Of a stretch of DNA of 64,000 nt, positions 25,026 to 32,620 are shown in pieces. The notes under the pieces are model-generated. The model made no database searches and had not been told where the DNA came from. It saw only the letters and a list, made by a program, of their open reading frames with translations. The stretch comes from Metaruminococcus_A sp900762715. Lineage in GTDB: Bacteria > Bacillota > Clostridia > Oscillospirales > Ruminococcaceae. The DNA lies in assembly GCA_048204295.1 (NCBI GenBank), contig DBFBLF010000014.1, positions 17,660 through 81,659 on the forward strand. The letters are read 5' to 3'. The first letter of the stretch is position 1. Each line of letters begins with the position of its first letter. Made by a program: the position numbers and the translations under genes.

Positions 25026-25394
25026 ATGGCTCGTATAGCTGGAGTTGACTTGCCAAGAGATAAGAGAATCGAAGTCGGTATCACTTATATCTATGGCATC
25101 GGTAATGCAACCGCGAAAAAAATCATTGAAGCAACCGGAATCAATCCCGATACAAGAGTACGGGATCTGACCGAAGCGGATGAGGCTGCACTGCGCGATT
25201 ACATCGACAAAAACCTTGATGTTGAAGGCGATCTTCGCAGAAACGTTGCTCTAAACATCAAGAGATTGATCGAGATCGGCTGCTACCGTGGCGTACGCCA
25301 CCGCAAGGGCCTGCCGGTCCGCGGGCAGAGAACCAAAACCAACGCCCGTACCCGCAAAGGTCCGGTAAAGACCGTAGCGAACAAAAAGAAATAA
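25026..25394 (+). CDS. rpsM: 30S ribosomal protein S13
   Basis: 122 residues; MARIAGVDLPRDKRIEVGIT and the C-terminal RHRKGLPVRGQRTKTNART. It bridges the 30S head and the 50S subunit. ATG 25026 follows CTGGAGGTGCAAGGTAAAAA. Confidence 0.97.
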   Translation: MARIAGVDLPRDKRIEVGITYIYGIGNATAKKIIEATGINPDTRVRDLTEADEAALRDYIDKNLDVEGDLRRNVALNIKRLIEIGCYRGVRHRKGLPVRGQRTKTNARTRKGPVKTVANKKK

Positions 25395-25413
25395 CAGGAA
25401 AGGATAAGAACAC

Positions 25414-25815
25414 ATGGCTGTTAAGAATGCTAAGAAGACTACGATTCGCAGACGTCGTGAACGCAAAAATATTGAGCGTGGTGCCGTTCATATCCAGTCC
25501 ACTTTCAATAACACTATGGTAACGATTACCGATACACAGGGCAATGCGATTTCCTGGGCGTCCGCAGGCGGCCTCGGCTTCCGCGGTTCCAGAAAATCCA
25601 CCCCATTTGCCGCGCAGACCGCTGCGGAAACCGCTGCGAAAGCTGCAATGGAGCATGGCCTCAAAACTGTTGAAGTGTTTGTTAAAGGCCCTGGCTCCGG
25701 ACGTGAGGCTGCTATCAGAGCGCTGCAGTCCGCCGGCCTCGAGGTAACCATGATTAAAGACGTTACCCCGATTCCGCATAACGGCTGCCGTCCGCCGAAA
25801 AGAAGACGTGTATAA
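25414..25815 (+). CDS. rpsK: 30S ribosomal protein S11
   Basis: 133 residues with AVHIQSTFNNTMVTITDTQG and the end NGCRPPKRRRV. It contacts mRNA in the platform near the Shine-Dalgarno helix. AGGAAAGGATAAGAACAC precedes the ATG. Confidence 0.97.
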   Translation: MAVKNAKKTTIRRRRERKNIERGAVHIQSTFNNTMVTITDTQGNAISWASAGGLGFRGSRKSTPFAAQTAAETAAKAAMEHGLKTVEVFVKGPGSGREAAIRALQSAGLEVTMIKDVTPIPHNGCRPPKRRRV

Positions 25816-25841
25816 GAGTGCAAATTTGGAGGTGTAACTAA

Positions 25842-26468
25842 ATGGCAAGATATACCGGTGCGGTTTGCAGAATGTGCCGTCGTGAAGGACAGAAGCTGTT
25901 CTTAAAAGGTGAACGGTGCTATTCCGATAAATGTGCAATCGCCAGAAGGGGCTATGCTCCCGGACAGCACGGCCAAAGCCGCAAAAAAGTGTCTGAATAT
26001 GGAATTCAGCTGAGAGCGAAACAGAAAACCAGACGTTACTACGGTGTTCTGGAAGGACAGTTCGCAAAATATTTCGATATGGCAGAGCGTAAAGCCGGCA
26101 TGACCGGTGAAAACCTCTTGAGAATTCTTGAAACCCGTCTGGACAACGTCGTTTACCGTCTTGGTTTTGCGACTTCCAGAGCAGAAGCCAGACAGCTGGT
26201 TGTCCACAACCACTATTTGGTAAACGGTAAGAAGGTTAACATTCCTTCCTTCCTTGTAAAAGAGGGCGATGAAATCACCATCTGTGACAAGAGCCGTTCC
26301 AGTGACAAAATGAAGGCTGTTTTGGAGTCCACCGGCGCGCGCCCGGTTCCAATGTGGCTTGAGCTGAACAAGGAAACCCTTAGCGGAAAGGTAACCCGGC
26401 TGCCGAACCGTGAGGATATTGACCTTGACGTTGAAGAACATCTCATTGTCGAGCTGTATTCCAAGTAA
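25842..26468 (+). CDS. rpsD: 30S ribosomal protein S4
   Basis: 208 residues with an S4 RNA-binding domain (LDNVVYRLGFATSRAEARQL). The N-terminus carries cysteines (CRMC, then CYSDKC), the zinc-binding form. It nucleates 16S assembly. In Bacillus rpsD is elsewhere and autoregulated; here it stays in the alpha cluster between rpsK and rpoA. Confidence 0.97.
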   Translation: MARYTGAVCRMCRREGQKLFLKGERCYSDKCAIARRGYAPGQHGQSRKKVSEYGIQLRAKQKTRRYYGVLEGQFAKYFDMAERKAGMTGENLLRILETRLDNVVYRLGFATSRAEARQLVVHNHYLVNGKKVNIPSFLVKEGDEITICDKSRSSDKMKAVLESTGARPVPMWLELNKETLSGKVTRLPNREDIDLDVEEHLIVELYSK

Positions 26469-26622
26469 TCAGTCCAGATTACTGTTTCATGTGCAGGGCA
26501 AGCGTAAATTCCATTCGGTTTTTACGCTTTGCATCATGAACTGGATGGCGGCAAAACCGGTTCGCCGGTCGAAACATTCAAGCTCATCGTACGCGTTGGG
26601 CATGCAAACAGGAGGGTTATAA
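26469..26622 (+). other. Spacer with hairpin between rpsD and rpoA
   Basis: A 154-bp gap. AGCGTAAA near 26499 pairs with TTTACGCT near 26520, with flanking GCA/TGC extending the stem. A separate rpoA promoter was not obvious. The end carries AGGAGGG, the rpoA ribosome site. Confidence 0.4.
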
Positions 26623-27573
26623 ATGATTGAAATCGAAAAGCCAAGAATTGAGACGGCAGAAATTAAATCGGACGGAACATACGGCAGATTTATTCTCGAG
26701 CCACTCGAGCGCGGCTACGGCACAACGCTGGGCAACAGTTTAAGACGTGTGCTGCTCTCCTCGCTACCTGGTGTTGCTGTCACATCGATCAAGATCGACG
26801 GTGTGCAACACGAGTTTTCAACCATCCCTGGCGTGAAAGAAGACGTCACTGAGATTGTTCTGAACATCAAAGGGCTGATCGCTAAGATTCACGGCGAGGC
26901 GCCGAAAACCATCTATATTGAGGCCGAAGGCGAGTGCGAAGTCACAGCCGGTGATATCAAAGCAGACAGCGAAGTCGAAATTCTCGATCCGGGTATGCAT
27001 ATTGCAACCCTTTCACAGGGCGCGAAGCTGTATATGGAGATTGTTATTGACCGCGGCAGGGGTTATGTTCCTTCTGAGCGGAACAAGCAGAATCTCCAGT
27101 CCTCTATCGGCGTAATTCCGGTAGACAGCATTTATACGCCCGTGCTCAAAGTGAATTACACCGTGGAAAATACTCGTGTCGGCCAGATTACCGACTACGA
27201 CAAACTGACTCTGGAAATTTGGACCGACGGGACCATTTCCGCTAAAGAGGCTGTTTCACTGGGTGCCAAGGTTCTCAACGAGCATCTGAATCTGTTTATA
27301 GATTTGTCTGAAGAAGCGTATACCACGGAAATCATGGTAGAAAAAGACGACAAGGGCAAAGAAAAAGTCCTTGAGATGACCATTGAGGAGCTTGACCTGT
27401 CTGTGCGTTCCTTCAACTGCTTAAAACGCGCGGGCATCAACACGGTTGAAGATTTGATCAACAAATCCGAGGACGACATGATGAAAGTCAGAAACCTCGG
27501 CAGAAAGTCGCTGGAAGAGGTTGTTGAGAAACTCAAAAACCTTGGCTTTAACTTAAACAGCGGCGACGAATAA
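26623..27573 (+). CDS. rpoA: RNA polymerase alpha subunit
   Basis: 316 residues: N-terminal assembly domain with EPLERGYGTTLGNSLRRVLL and RGRGYVPSERN, a flexible linker near residue 235, and a C-terminal DNA-binding domain (ELDLSVRSFNCLKRAGINTV, VRNLGRKSLEEV). It initiates polymerase assembly and contacts UP elements and activators. Confidence 0.97.
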   Translation: MIEIEKPRIETAEIKSDGTYGRFILEPLERGYGTTLGNSLRRVLLSSLPGVAVTSIKIDGVQHEFSTIPGVKEDVTEIVLNIKGLIAKIHGEAPKTIYIEAEGECEVTAGDIKADSEVEILDPGMHIATLSQGAKLYMEIVIDRGRGYVPSERNKQNLQSSIGVIPVDSIYTPVLKVNYTVENTRVGQITDYDKLTLEIWTDGTISAKEAVSLGAKVLNEHLNLFIDLSEEAYTTEIMVEKDDKGKEKVLEMTIEELDLSVRSFNCLKRAGINTVEDLINKSEDDMMKVRNLGRKSLEEVVEKLKNLGFNLNSGDE

Positions 27574-27627
27574 TACCAAGGTTTTCCGGATTTCCCGGGA
27601 AACGCGTGGGGTAAGGAGTGAATTCAA

Positions 27628-27969
27628 ATGGCAGGAAGCAGAAAGCTGGGCAGAAGCACCGACCACAGAAAAGCAATGCTCAGAGCGATGGTTACCTACT
27701 TGCTTGAGAATGGTAAAATTGAAACAACTGTAACCCGTGCAAAAGAAGTGCGTGCTATGGCTGAGAAAATGATCACCATTGGCAAGGACAGTTCCCTTCA
27801 CAATAAACGTCAGGTTTATTCTTATATCACCAAAGGATCCGTTGCCAAAAAGGTTCTGGATGAGATTTCTCCGAAATACGCCGAGAAAAACGGCGGCTAT
27901 ACGAGGATCGTAAAAATCGGACCGCGCCGCGGAGACGCCGCGGAGATGGCAATCATCGAGCTGGTATAA
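27628..27969 (+). CDS. rplQ: 50S ribosomal protein L17
   Basis: 113 residues; RKLGRSTDHRKAMLRAMVTY and the end RIVKIGPRRGDAAEMAIIEL. It sits near the tunnel exit. It is the last gene of the ribosomal supercluster. Start follows TAAGGAGTGAATTCAA. Confidence 0.97.
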   Translation: MAGSRKLGRSTDHRKAMLRAMVTYLLENGKIETTVTRAKEVRAMAEKMITIGKDSSLHNKRQVYSYITKGSVAKKVLDEISPKYAEKNGGYTRIVKIGPRRGDAAEMAIIELV

Positions 27970-27976
27970 CCGGAAT

Positions 27977-28009
27977 AAAAAGCACGGTGGAATTTCACCG
28001 TGCTTTTTT
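27977..28009 (+). terminator. Terminator of the ribosomal supercluster
   Basis: AAAAAGCACGGTG (27977-27989) pairs with CACCGTGCTTTTT (27996-28008) and ends in T. It closes the roughly 16-kb transcription unit that starts before rpsJ. Confidence 0.9.
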
Positions 28010-28103
28010 ATCGCTTGAGGCGTCCCGGTCTGTTAGTAGTTTTTTAGATAAAAGGTATAGCTGGCGCCGGGGCGGTAGCGGTATTATAATTTTTACCCTT
28101 CAA

Positions 28104-28132
28104 TTGTATGGCTTTTCAAAATATGATATACT
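28104..28132 (+). promoter_or_regulatory. Promoter of the GH63-like gene
   Basis: TTGTAT (28104-28109) and TATACT (28127-28132) with a 17-bp spacer, 37 bp before the gene. Upstream, from 28010, I see no gene. Confidence 0.6.
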
Positions 28133-28169
28133 TAAAAAAAGTTATCCTTGAAAGGATGAAAGTGTTTTT

Positions 28170-29933
28170 ATGTATGAGGATATTCAATACGATTTGACAC
28201 GAATTTCCTATGGCCGCCGGGGGGCTTTTTATTATTTAGGGGCTTGGAAGGAAGAAGACCAGGAGAGGGTTTATGCGTGCGCTCTTCTTTCTGCGCTTGA
28301 TACTGCGGCGCCCGGTCGCCAGGCCCGCTGTGGGAAATTATTTCCGGTTGTCCTCCAGCGAAACGGAGAGGAAATTCCTTATCGAGCAACTGCGACGCCG
28401 CTTTGCGTTACATTGGATTACGAGGGTGGGAGTGCCCGTCTTTGCCTGCAAAAGGGGGATATCCTGCGGATTGAGGCAAGCGGGGTTGACGTTTTTCTCG
28501 CTCCTCCTCTTGCGTTTCATGAGATTGCCAAAACCAGGAATGATGGGAGCTGGGAGGTCGTCATGGGGCCGCTTCCAAAGTTGTTGTTCTGCCCGGTAAA
28601 GGGTACAATGGAAGTCACCTCCGGCTTTGATGTGATCAAGAGCACTCCGAAGGAAACCAGCTTTTTATTCCATCCTGACGAGACTGGCAGGGTAGATTTG
28701 GCCGTTCACCTTTACCTTTCTAACGCCTTCCGTATGAGAGAGTACCCTTCCTTTGACAATTGCATCAAGGAAATTGAGGAAGAGTTTGCCGAGTATATGA
28801 AGACGGTTCCGGTTCTTCCGGCAGAATATGAATCCAGCCGGGTTTTGGCGGCCTATCTGGTCTGGTCGCACATTATTCCAATTGATGGCTCTGATATTAT
28901 CTATATGAATAAGGGAATTCACCGTTGCACCTCTAACTGGCAGCAATGTTACCATGCGATGGGGCAGTACCGAAATCCGGAGTTTGCGTGGAAGCTGCTG
29001 CTCTCAATGTTTTATTACCAGGATGAGTATGGAGAATTGCCGGATACAATTAACGATTCTGTTCGAAGCTTCAGCGGGACAAAACCGCCTCTCCACGGGG
29101 TTGCGCTGGCCTTTTTGAGCCAATATACGGATTTTTCTTTCGTACCGCAAAAAGAGCGCGCATTTCTTTATGAGGGCCTTGCCCGTCTTGTTTATTGGTG
29201 GCTCTCTTACCGGGATACTGACCGGGACGGAATCGCCCAATACGATGCTGCTGATGAGGCTGGTTGGGATGATTGTTCCCTTTTCCGGCGGGGTGTTCCG
29301 GCCGAATCCCCTGATCTTGCCACTTATCTGATCCTTTCAATGGAGCAGCTGGCTGTCCTTGCCGGTGAGCTCGGCAGGTTTTATGAGGAACGGATGTGGA
29401 AAGAACGGGCGGAGGAAATGCTCGAGAAAATGAAAGGATTTTTCTGGAACGGGGAGCGGTTTACTTCCCGTTTGAATGAAACACACGAGTGGGTGAAATG
29501 TGAGAGCCTGGCTTCTTTCCTGCCGCTCCTGCTCGGCAAACGGCTGCCGGAAGAGATGATCCGGAAAATGGCGGAGGCACTCTCTGAGGAGGGCGCTTGG
29601 CTGACGCCCTACGGATTGGCCGGCGAGCGGTTAAGCAGCGATCATTACCGAGAAGTCGGTTGGCTGTGCGGGCCGGTCCTTGCACCGGTGCAGCTGCTGA
29701 TCTGCCTTGGACTGCGGGAGTGCGGTGAAGAGGAGCTTGCGCGGAAGATTGCCAGACGTTATTGCGATGCGCTGATCCGCTCCGGATTTCCGATGATTAT
29801 GAACGCCAAAACCGGTGAGGATGTCAGCGAAGGGCGCTGGTCAACCCGGTATCCGAACCGTATGTCGTGGACGGCGGTGTCTTTTTTAGTTTTGGGATCG
29901 CTGTTCCTCCAGGACTCTTTTGAAGGAGAATGA
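28170..29933 (+). CDS. MGH1-like/GH63-like glycoside hydrolase (cytoplasmic)
   Basis: 587 residues without a signal peptide. The C-terminal half, from about residue 220, reads like an (alpha/alpha)6-barrel hydrolase: a YRDTDRDGIAQYDAADEAGW segment near 350 resembles the GH63/MGH1 acid-bearing loop, and WSTRYPNRMSWTAV closes it. The N-terminal 200 residues are beta-rich. Relatives hydrolyse alpha-glucosides or mannosylglycerate; the substrate cannot be read here. ATG 28170 follows GAAAGGATGAAAGTGTTTTT. A small membrane protein overlaps or abuts the end. Confidence 0.7.
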   Translation: MYEDIQYDLTRISYGRRGAFYYLGAWKEEDQERVYACALLSALDTAAPGRQARCGKLFPVVLQRNGEEIPYRATATPLCVTLDYEGGSARLCLQKGDILRIEASGVDVFLAPPLAFHEIAKTRNDGSWEVVMGPLPKLLFCPVKGTMEVTSGFDVIKSTPKETSFLFHPDETGRVDLAVHLYLSNAFRMREYPSFDNCIKEIEEEFAEYMKTVPVLPAEYESSRVLAAYLVWSHIIPIDGSDIIYMNKGIHRCTSNWQQCYHAMGQYRNPEFAWKLLLSMFYYQDEYGELPDTINDSVRSFSGTKPPLHGVALAFLSQYTDFSFVPQKERAFLYEGLARLVYWWLSYRDTDRDGIAQYDAADEAGWDDCSLFRRGVPAESPDLATYLILSMEQLAVLAGELGRFYEERMWKERAEEMLEKMKGFFWNGERFTSRLNETHEWVKCESLASFLPLLLGKRLPEEMIRKMAEALSEEGAWLTPYGLAGERLSSDHYREVGWLCGPVLAPVQLLICLGLRECGEEELARKIARRYCDALIRSGFPMIMNAKTGEDVSEGRWSTRYPNRMSWTAVSFLVLGSLFLQDSFEGE

Positions 29934-29935
29934 AC

Positions 29936-30181
29936 ATGATGCGTTGTATGTTATGCCGTAAAAAGGTGGACAGCCTTTCTGAGCATAATCTATGTGAAGA
30001 GTGCGAAAAAAAGTTTGATTTTGACCAGGGTGAGCCTTATTTTTCGGAGGAAGATGAAGGCTCGGCTAAAACCCAGATCAAGCGGATTTTGGTCACTTCT
30101 GGCTGTGCCGTGGCGTTAATTTTATTTTTAATTTGGGTGATACCGTTTTTAATGTCACTTTTCAACGTTCAGCCGAGCTGA
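29936..30181 (+). CDS. Small zinc-ribbon membrane protein
   Basis: About 82 residues: an N-terminal two-pair cysteine motif (CMLC and CEEC, residues 4-7 and 20-23), an acidic middle, then one membrane span (VALILFLIWVIPFLMSL). Several ATGs lie together (29930, 29936, 29939); 29936 has the best spacing from AAGGAG. It overlaps or abuts the hydrolase end, so they may be co-transcribed. The function is unknown. Confidence 0.65.
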   Translation: MMRCMLCRKKVDSLSEHNLCEECEKKFDFDQGEPYFSEEDEGSAKTQIKRILVTSGCAVALILFLIWVIPFLMSLFNVQPS

Positions 30182-30183
30182 TG

Positions 30184-30219
30184 AAAAGCGCTTCCGTTTT
30201 TTAACAGAAGCGCTTTTTT
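30184..30219 (+). terminator. Terminator before azlC
   Basis: AAAAGCGCTTC (30184-30194) pairs with GAAGCGCTTTT (30207-30217) and ends in a T-run, immediately after the small zinc-ribbon gene. Confidence 0.88.
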
Positions 30220-30261
30220 ACAGGCATCTTGCCTTGATAGACTAAAAGGGAGCTTTCGCAA

Positions 30262-31005
30262 ATGGAACACGAAAAAAGTATAGTAACAGGTGAATTGGTT
30301 GAGAACAGCTTTCGTAGCGGCCTGAAAGACGGCGTACCTATAGGGCTGGGGTATTTATCCGTTTCCTTTACCTTTGGGATGATGGCGGTCGCTGCCGGAC
30401 TTCCCGTTTGGACGGCCGTGCTGGTTTCAATGCTCAATGTCACCTCGGCAGGGCAGTTTGCAGGGCTGCCTTTGCTTGCTGCGTCCGGCTCCTGTATTGA
30501 AATGGCGCTGACCCAGTTTATTATCAACATGCGGTATGCTCTGATGTCCCTCTCCCTTTCCCAGAAACTTCACCGGTCTGTCAACCTTCTTGACCGGGTA
30601 TTGATTGCCTTTTGCAATACCGATGAAATCTTTGCTGTGGCGAGCAGTAAAAAAGGGGAAGTGGGAAAGCGGTACCTCTACGGCTTAATCTTAATGCCCT
30701 ATTTTGGCTGGGCGTTCGGAACGCTGATTGGTGCGGCCGCCAGCAGCCTGCTTCCAGCAATTGTTCAGTCGGCCTTGGGAATTGCTATTTACGGCATGTT
30801 TTTAGCCATCATCATCCCGCCGGCAAAACACTTCCGCCCGGTTTTGAAGGTCGTTCTTTTTTCAGTGCTGCTCAGCTGTATTTTTCGCTTTACACCAGGG
30901 CTTAAGGATATATCGGGCGGGTTTGTCATTATTATCTGCGCGGTTGCCGCCGCTGGGCTCGGTGCGTTTTGCTTCCCTGTTCACCGGGAAAAGGAGGTGG
31001 GCTGA
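30262..31005 (+). CDS. azlC: AzlC-family branched-chain amino acid exporter, large subunit
   Basis: 247 residues with several membrane spans. Family segments include LKDGVPIGLGYLSVSFTFG near residue 20 and AGQFAGLPLLA plus FIINMRYALMSLSLSQ. AzlC with AzlD exports branched-chain amino acids and analogues in Bacillus. The stop overlaps the azlD start, a typical AzlCD pair. Start follows AAAGGGAGCTTTCGCAA. Confidence 0.9.
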   Translation: MEHEKSIVTGELVENSFRSGLKDGVPIGLGYLSVSFTFGMMAVAAGLPVWTAVLVSMLNVTSAGQFAGLPLLAASGSCIEMALTQFIINMRYALMSLSLSQKLHRSVNLLDRVLIAFCNTDEIFAVASSKKGEVGKRYLYGLILMPYFGWAFGTLIGAAASSLLPAIVQSALGIAIYGMFLAIIIPPAKHFRPVLKVVLFSVLLSCIFRFTPGLKDISGGFVIIICAVAAAGLGAFCFPVHREKEVG

Positions 31006-31334
31006 TGGACGCTGTATTCTGGCTAAATCTCGCGGTTATGGCGGGCGTCACTTACCTCATCCGGATGGTCCCGCTTGCCGTCTTTAAAAGGAAACTGGAA
31101 AACAAATGGATCCAGTCCTTCCTTTACTATATTCCGTATGCGGTCCTGGGGGCGATGACTTTCCCGGAAATCCTTTTTTCAACCGATAGCGTCTGGTCGG
31201 CCGCGGCAGGACTCCTTGTGGCCATTGTACTTTCCTATTTGGAAAAGGGGTTGTTAACTGTAGCACTGTCCGCCTGCGGCGCCGTCTTAGCGGTGGAGTG
31301 TACGATTCAGTATCTAATCCCTGCCCTAAGCTGA
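31005..31334 (+). CDS. azlD: AzlD-family branched-chain amino acid exporter, small subunit
   Basis: 109 residues with three to four membrane spans and the AzlD pattern AGVTYLIRMVPLAVFKRK, then YYIPYAVLGAMTFPEIL. ATG 31005 overlaps the azlC stop (TGATG-type coupling) and follows AAAAGGAGGTGGGCTG. It completes the AzlCD transporter. Confidence 0.9.
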   Translation: MDAVFWLNLAVMAGVTYLIRMVPLAVFKRKLENKWIQSFLYYIPYAVLGAMTFPEILFSTDSVWSAAAGLLVAIVLSYLEKGLLTVALSACGAVLAVECTIQYLIPALS

Positions 31335-31447
31335 AAAGGCGCCTCTGGAGCCTGCTCTTACCGGCTGGCAAAACTATTTGAATGGGACAACTCACGCATC
31401 CGAGGCAGTTAGTCCATACCGTTATAACTTCGCTTTTGGACAGGTAA

Positions 31448-31481
31448 AACAGGGAGGCCTTAAAAAAGGCCTCTCTGTTTG
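31448..31481 (+). terminator. Terminator of azlCD
   Basis: AACAGGGAGGCCTT (31448-31461) pairs, with one G-T, with AAGGCCTCTCTGTT (31466-31479), then T. About 110 bp of non-coding DNA separates it from azlD. It lies between convergent genes. Confidence 0.8.
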
Positions 31482-31573
31482 TATGTCCATATCAATCTGC
31501 CGGGGAGTAAACCGGGCTGCCCATCCCCTCCAGACCGTCGGATGCTCCATCGACGGTTTCCTCCGGCCTTTTA

Positions 31574-32602
31574 TTATTTTTCACAGTCCACCAAAACGTG
31601 AATGGTATCCTCCCCGCCTGTGTTGCGCAGGTTAAAGGCCCGCTGGATTTCAGAAAGGGGAACAATGTCGGTAATAATGCCGTCGGTCGTAATCAGCCCG
31701 TCGGTGATCAACCGGATGCCCTCTTCAAAATAACGCCGCATGTCAATGTCCCGGCGGGGCTCGGTGCTGTAGAGTTCCAGCCGTTTGCGGTGGAAGCGGA
31801 AGAAATCGATCGGAATGCTGCAGACGCCGATGCAGCCATAGAGGACAATCCTTCCACAGACGGCCGCCATGTCGATGGCGTCTACCACCCCGTTTCCTTC
31901 AAGCAGACAGGGGATGACGATGTCAAAGCCGTCCGGGAAATCCTTTTTGACGAAATCGGCCGTTTTCGCGTCATGAGCGGGAAGCTTATAGGTGTGGGTG
32001 GCTCCATAGCGTTTTGCAAGCTCCAGGTTTTTGTCGTACAGGTCGGTGACTACCAGATTTTTGGGGTTGGAGAGGGCGACCGCCTGGGTCATTAAAAGGC
32101 CGCTGACCCCCTGCCCCATAATCAGGACATTTTTAGTCTGGTCAATTTTTGCTAGGTCTACCGCGTGGAGGATGCCGGGGAGCACCTCAACAGGGCTGAC
32201 CGCCTTTAAAGGAAGCTGAGGCGGCAGAACCTTGACGTTGAAGGGCTTACAAACAATATACTGTGCATACGCGCCCCAGATATACCGGCAGGTGACCCGG
32301 TCGCCAGCCTGAAGCCCGCGGACGTTTTCACCAATTTTGTCGATGATTCCGCCGACCTCATGCCCAAGCCGTGCAGGCGTGGTAATAAATTCCGGCGCAC
32401 GTGTGCCGCGGAAGGCCTCAAGGTCGGAGCCGCAGATGCCGGTGTATTTAATTTTGACCCGCACCTCATCTGGACCGGGCTCCGGGATTTTCGCGTAAGC
32501 CGGGGTGATTTTATAGGGCTCCTCCAAAACGGCCGCCAGTTGGATATTCTCCCCCGGTCCGTCCACCAGGTCTAATTTTGCCATCTGCATATGGGTTGCC
32601 AT
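31574..32602 (-). CDS. Zinc-dependent medium-chain dehydrogenase without structural zinc loop
   Basis: 342 residues of the MDR (threonine/sorbitol dehydrogenase-like) superfamily. The catalytic zinc site is present (Cys57 in GICGSD; His81-Glu82 in LGHE), and the Rossmann part has VLIMGQGVSGLLMTQ. The usual four-cysteine structural zinc loop after GDRVTCR is missing: the sequence passes straight into YIWGAYAQYIV. ATG 32602 has AAGGAG upstream. It lies 18 bp after the GH39 gene, so it likely oxidises a sugar or polyol released by that hydrolase. The substrate is unknown. Confidence 0.8.
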   Translation of the reverse strand: MATHMQMAKLDLVDGPGENIQLAAVLEEPYKITPAYAKIPEPGPDEVRVKIKYTGICGSDLEAFRGTRAPEFITTPARLGHEVGGIIDKIGENVRGLQAGDRVTCRYIWGAYAQYIVCKPFNVKVLPPQLPLKAVSPVEVLPGILHAVDLAKIDQTKNVLIMGQGVSGLLMTQAVALSNPKNLVVTDLYDKNLELAKRYGATHTYKLPAHDAKTADFVKKDFPDGFDIVIPCLLEGNGVVDAIDMAAVCGRIVLYGCIGVCSIPIDFFRFHRKRLELYSTEPRRDIDMRRYFEEGIRLITDGLITTDGIITDIVPLSEIQRAFNLRNTGGEDTIHVLVDCEK

Positions 32603-32620
32603 AACAATTCCACTCCTTTG

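Noticed and set aside
31335..31410. 24-codon frame after the azlD stop (…YRLAKLFEWDNSRIRGS)
   Set aside because: It continues the azlD frame past TGA without its own start or site. It looks like chance or an old remnant.
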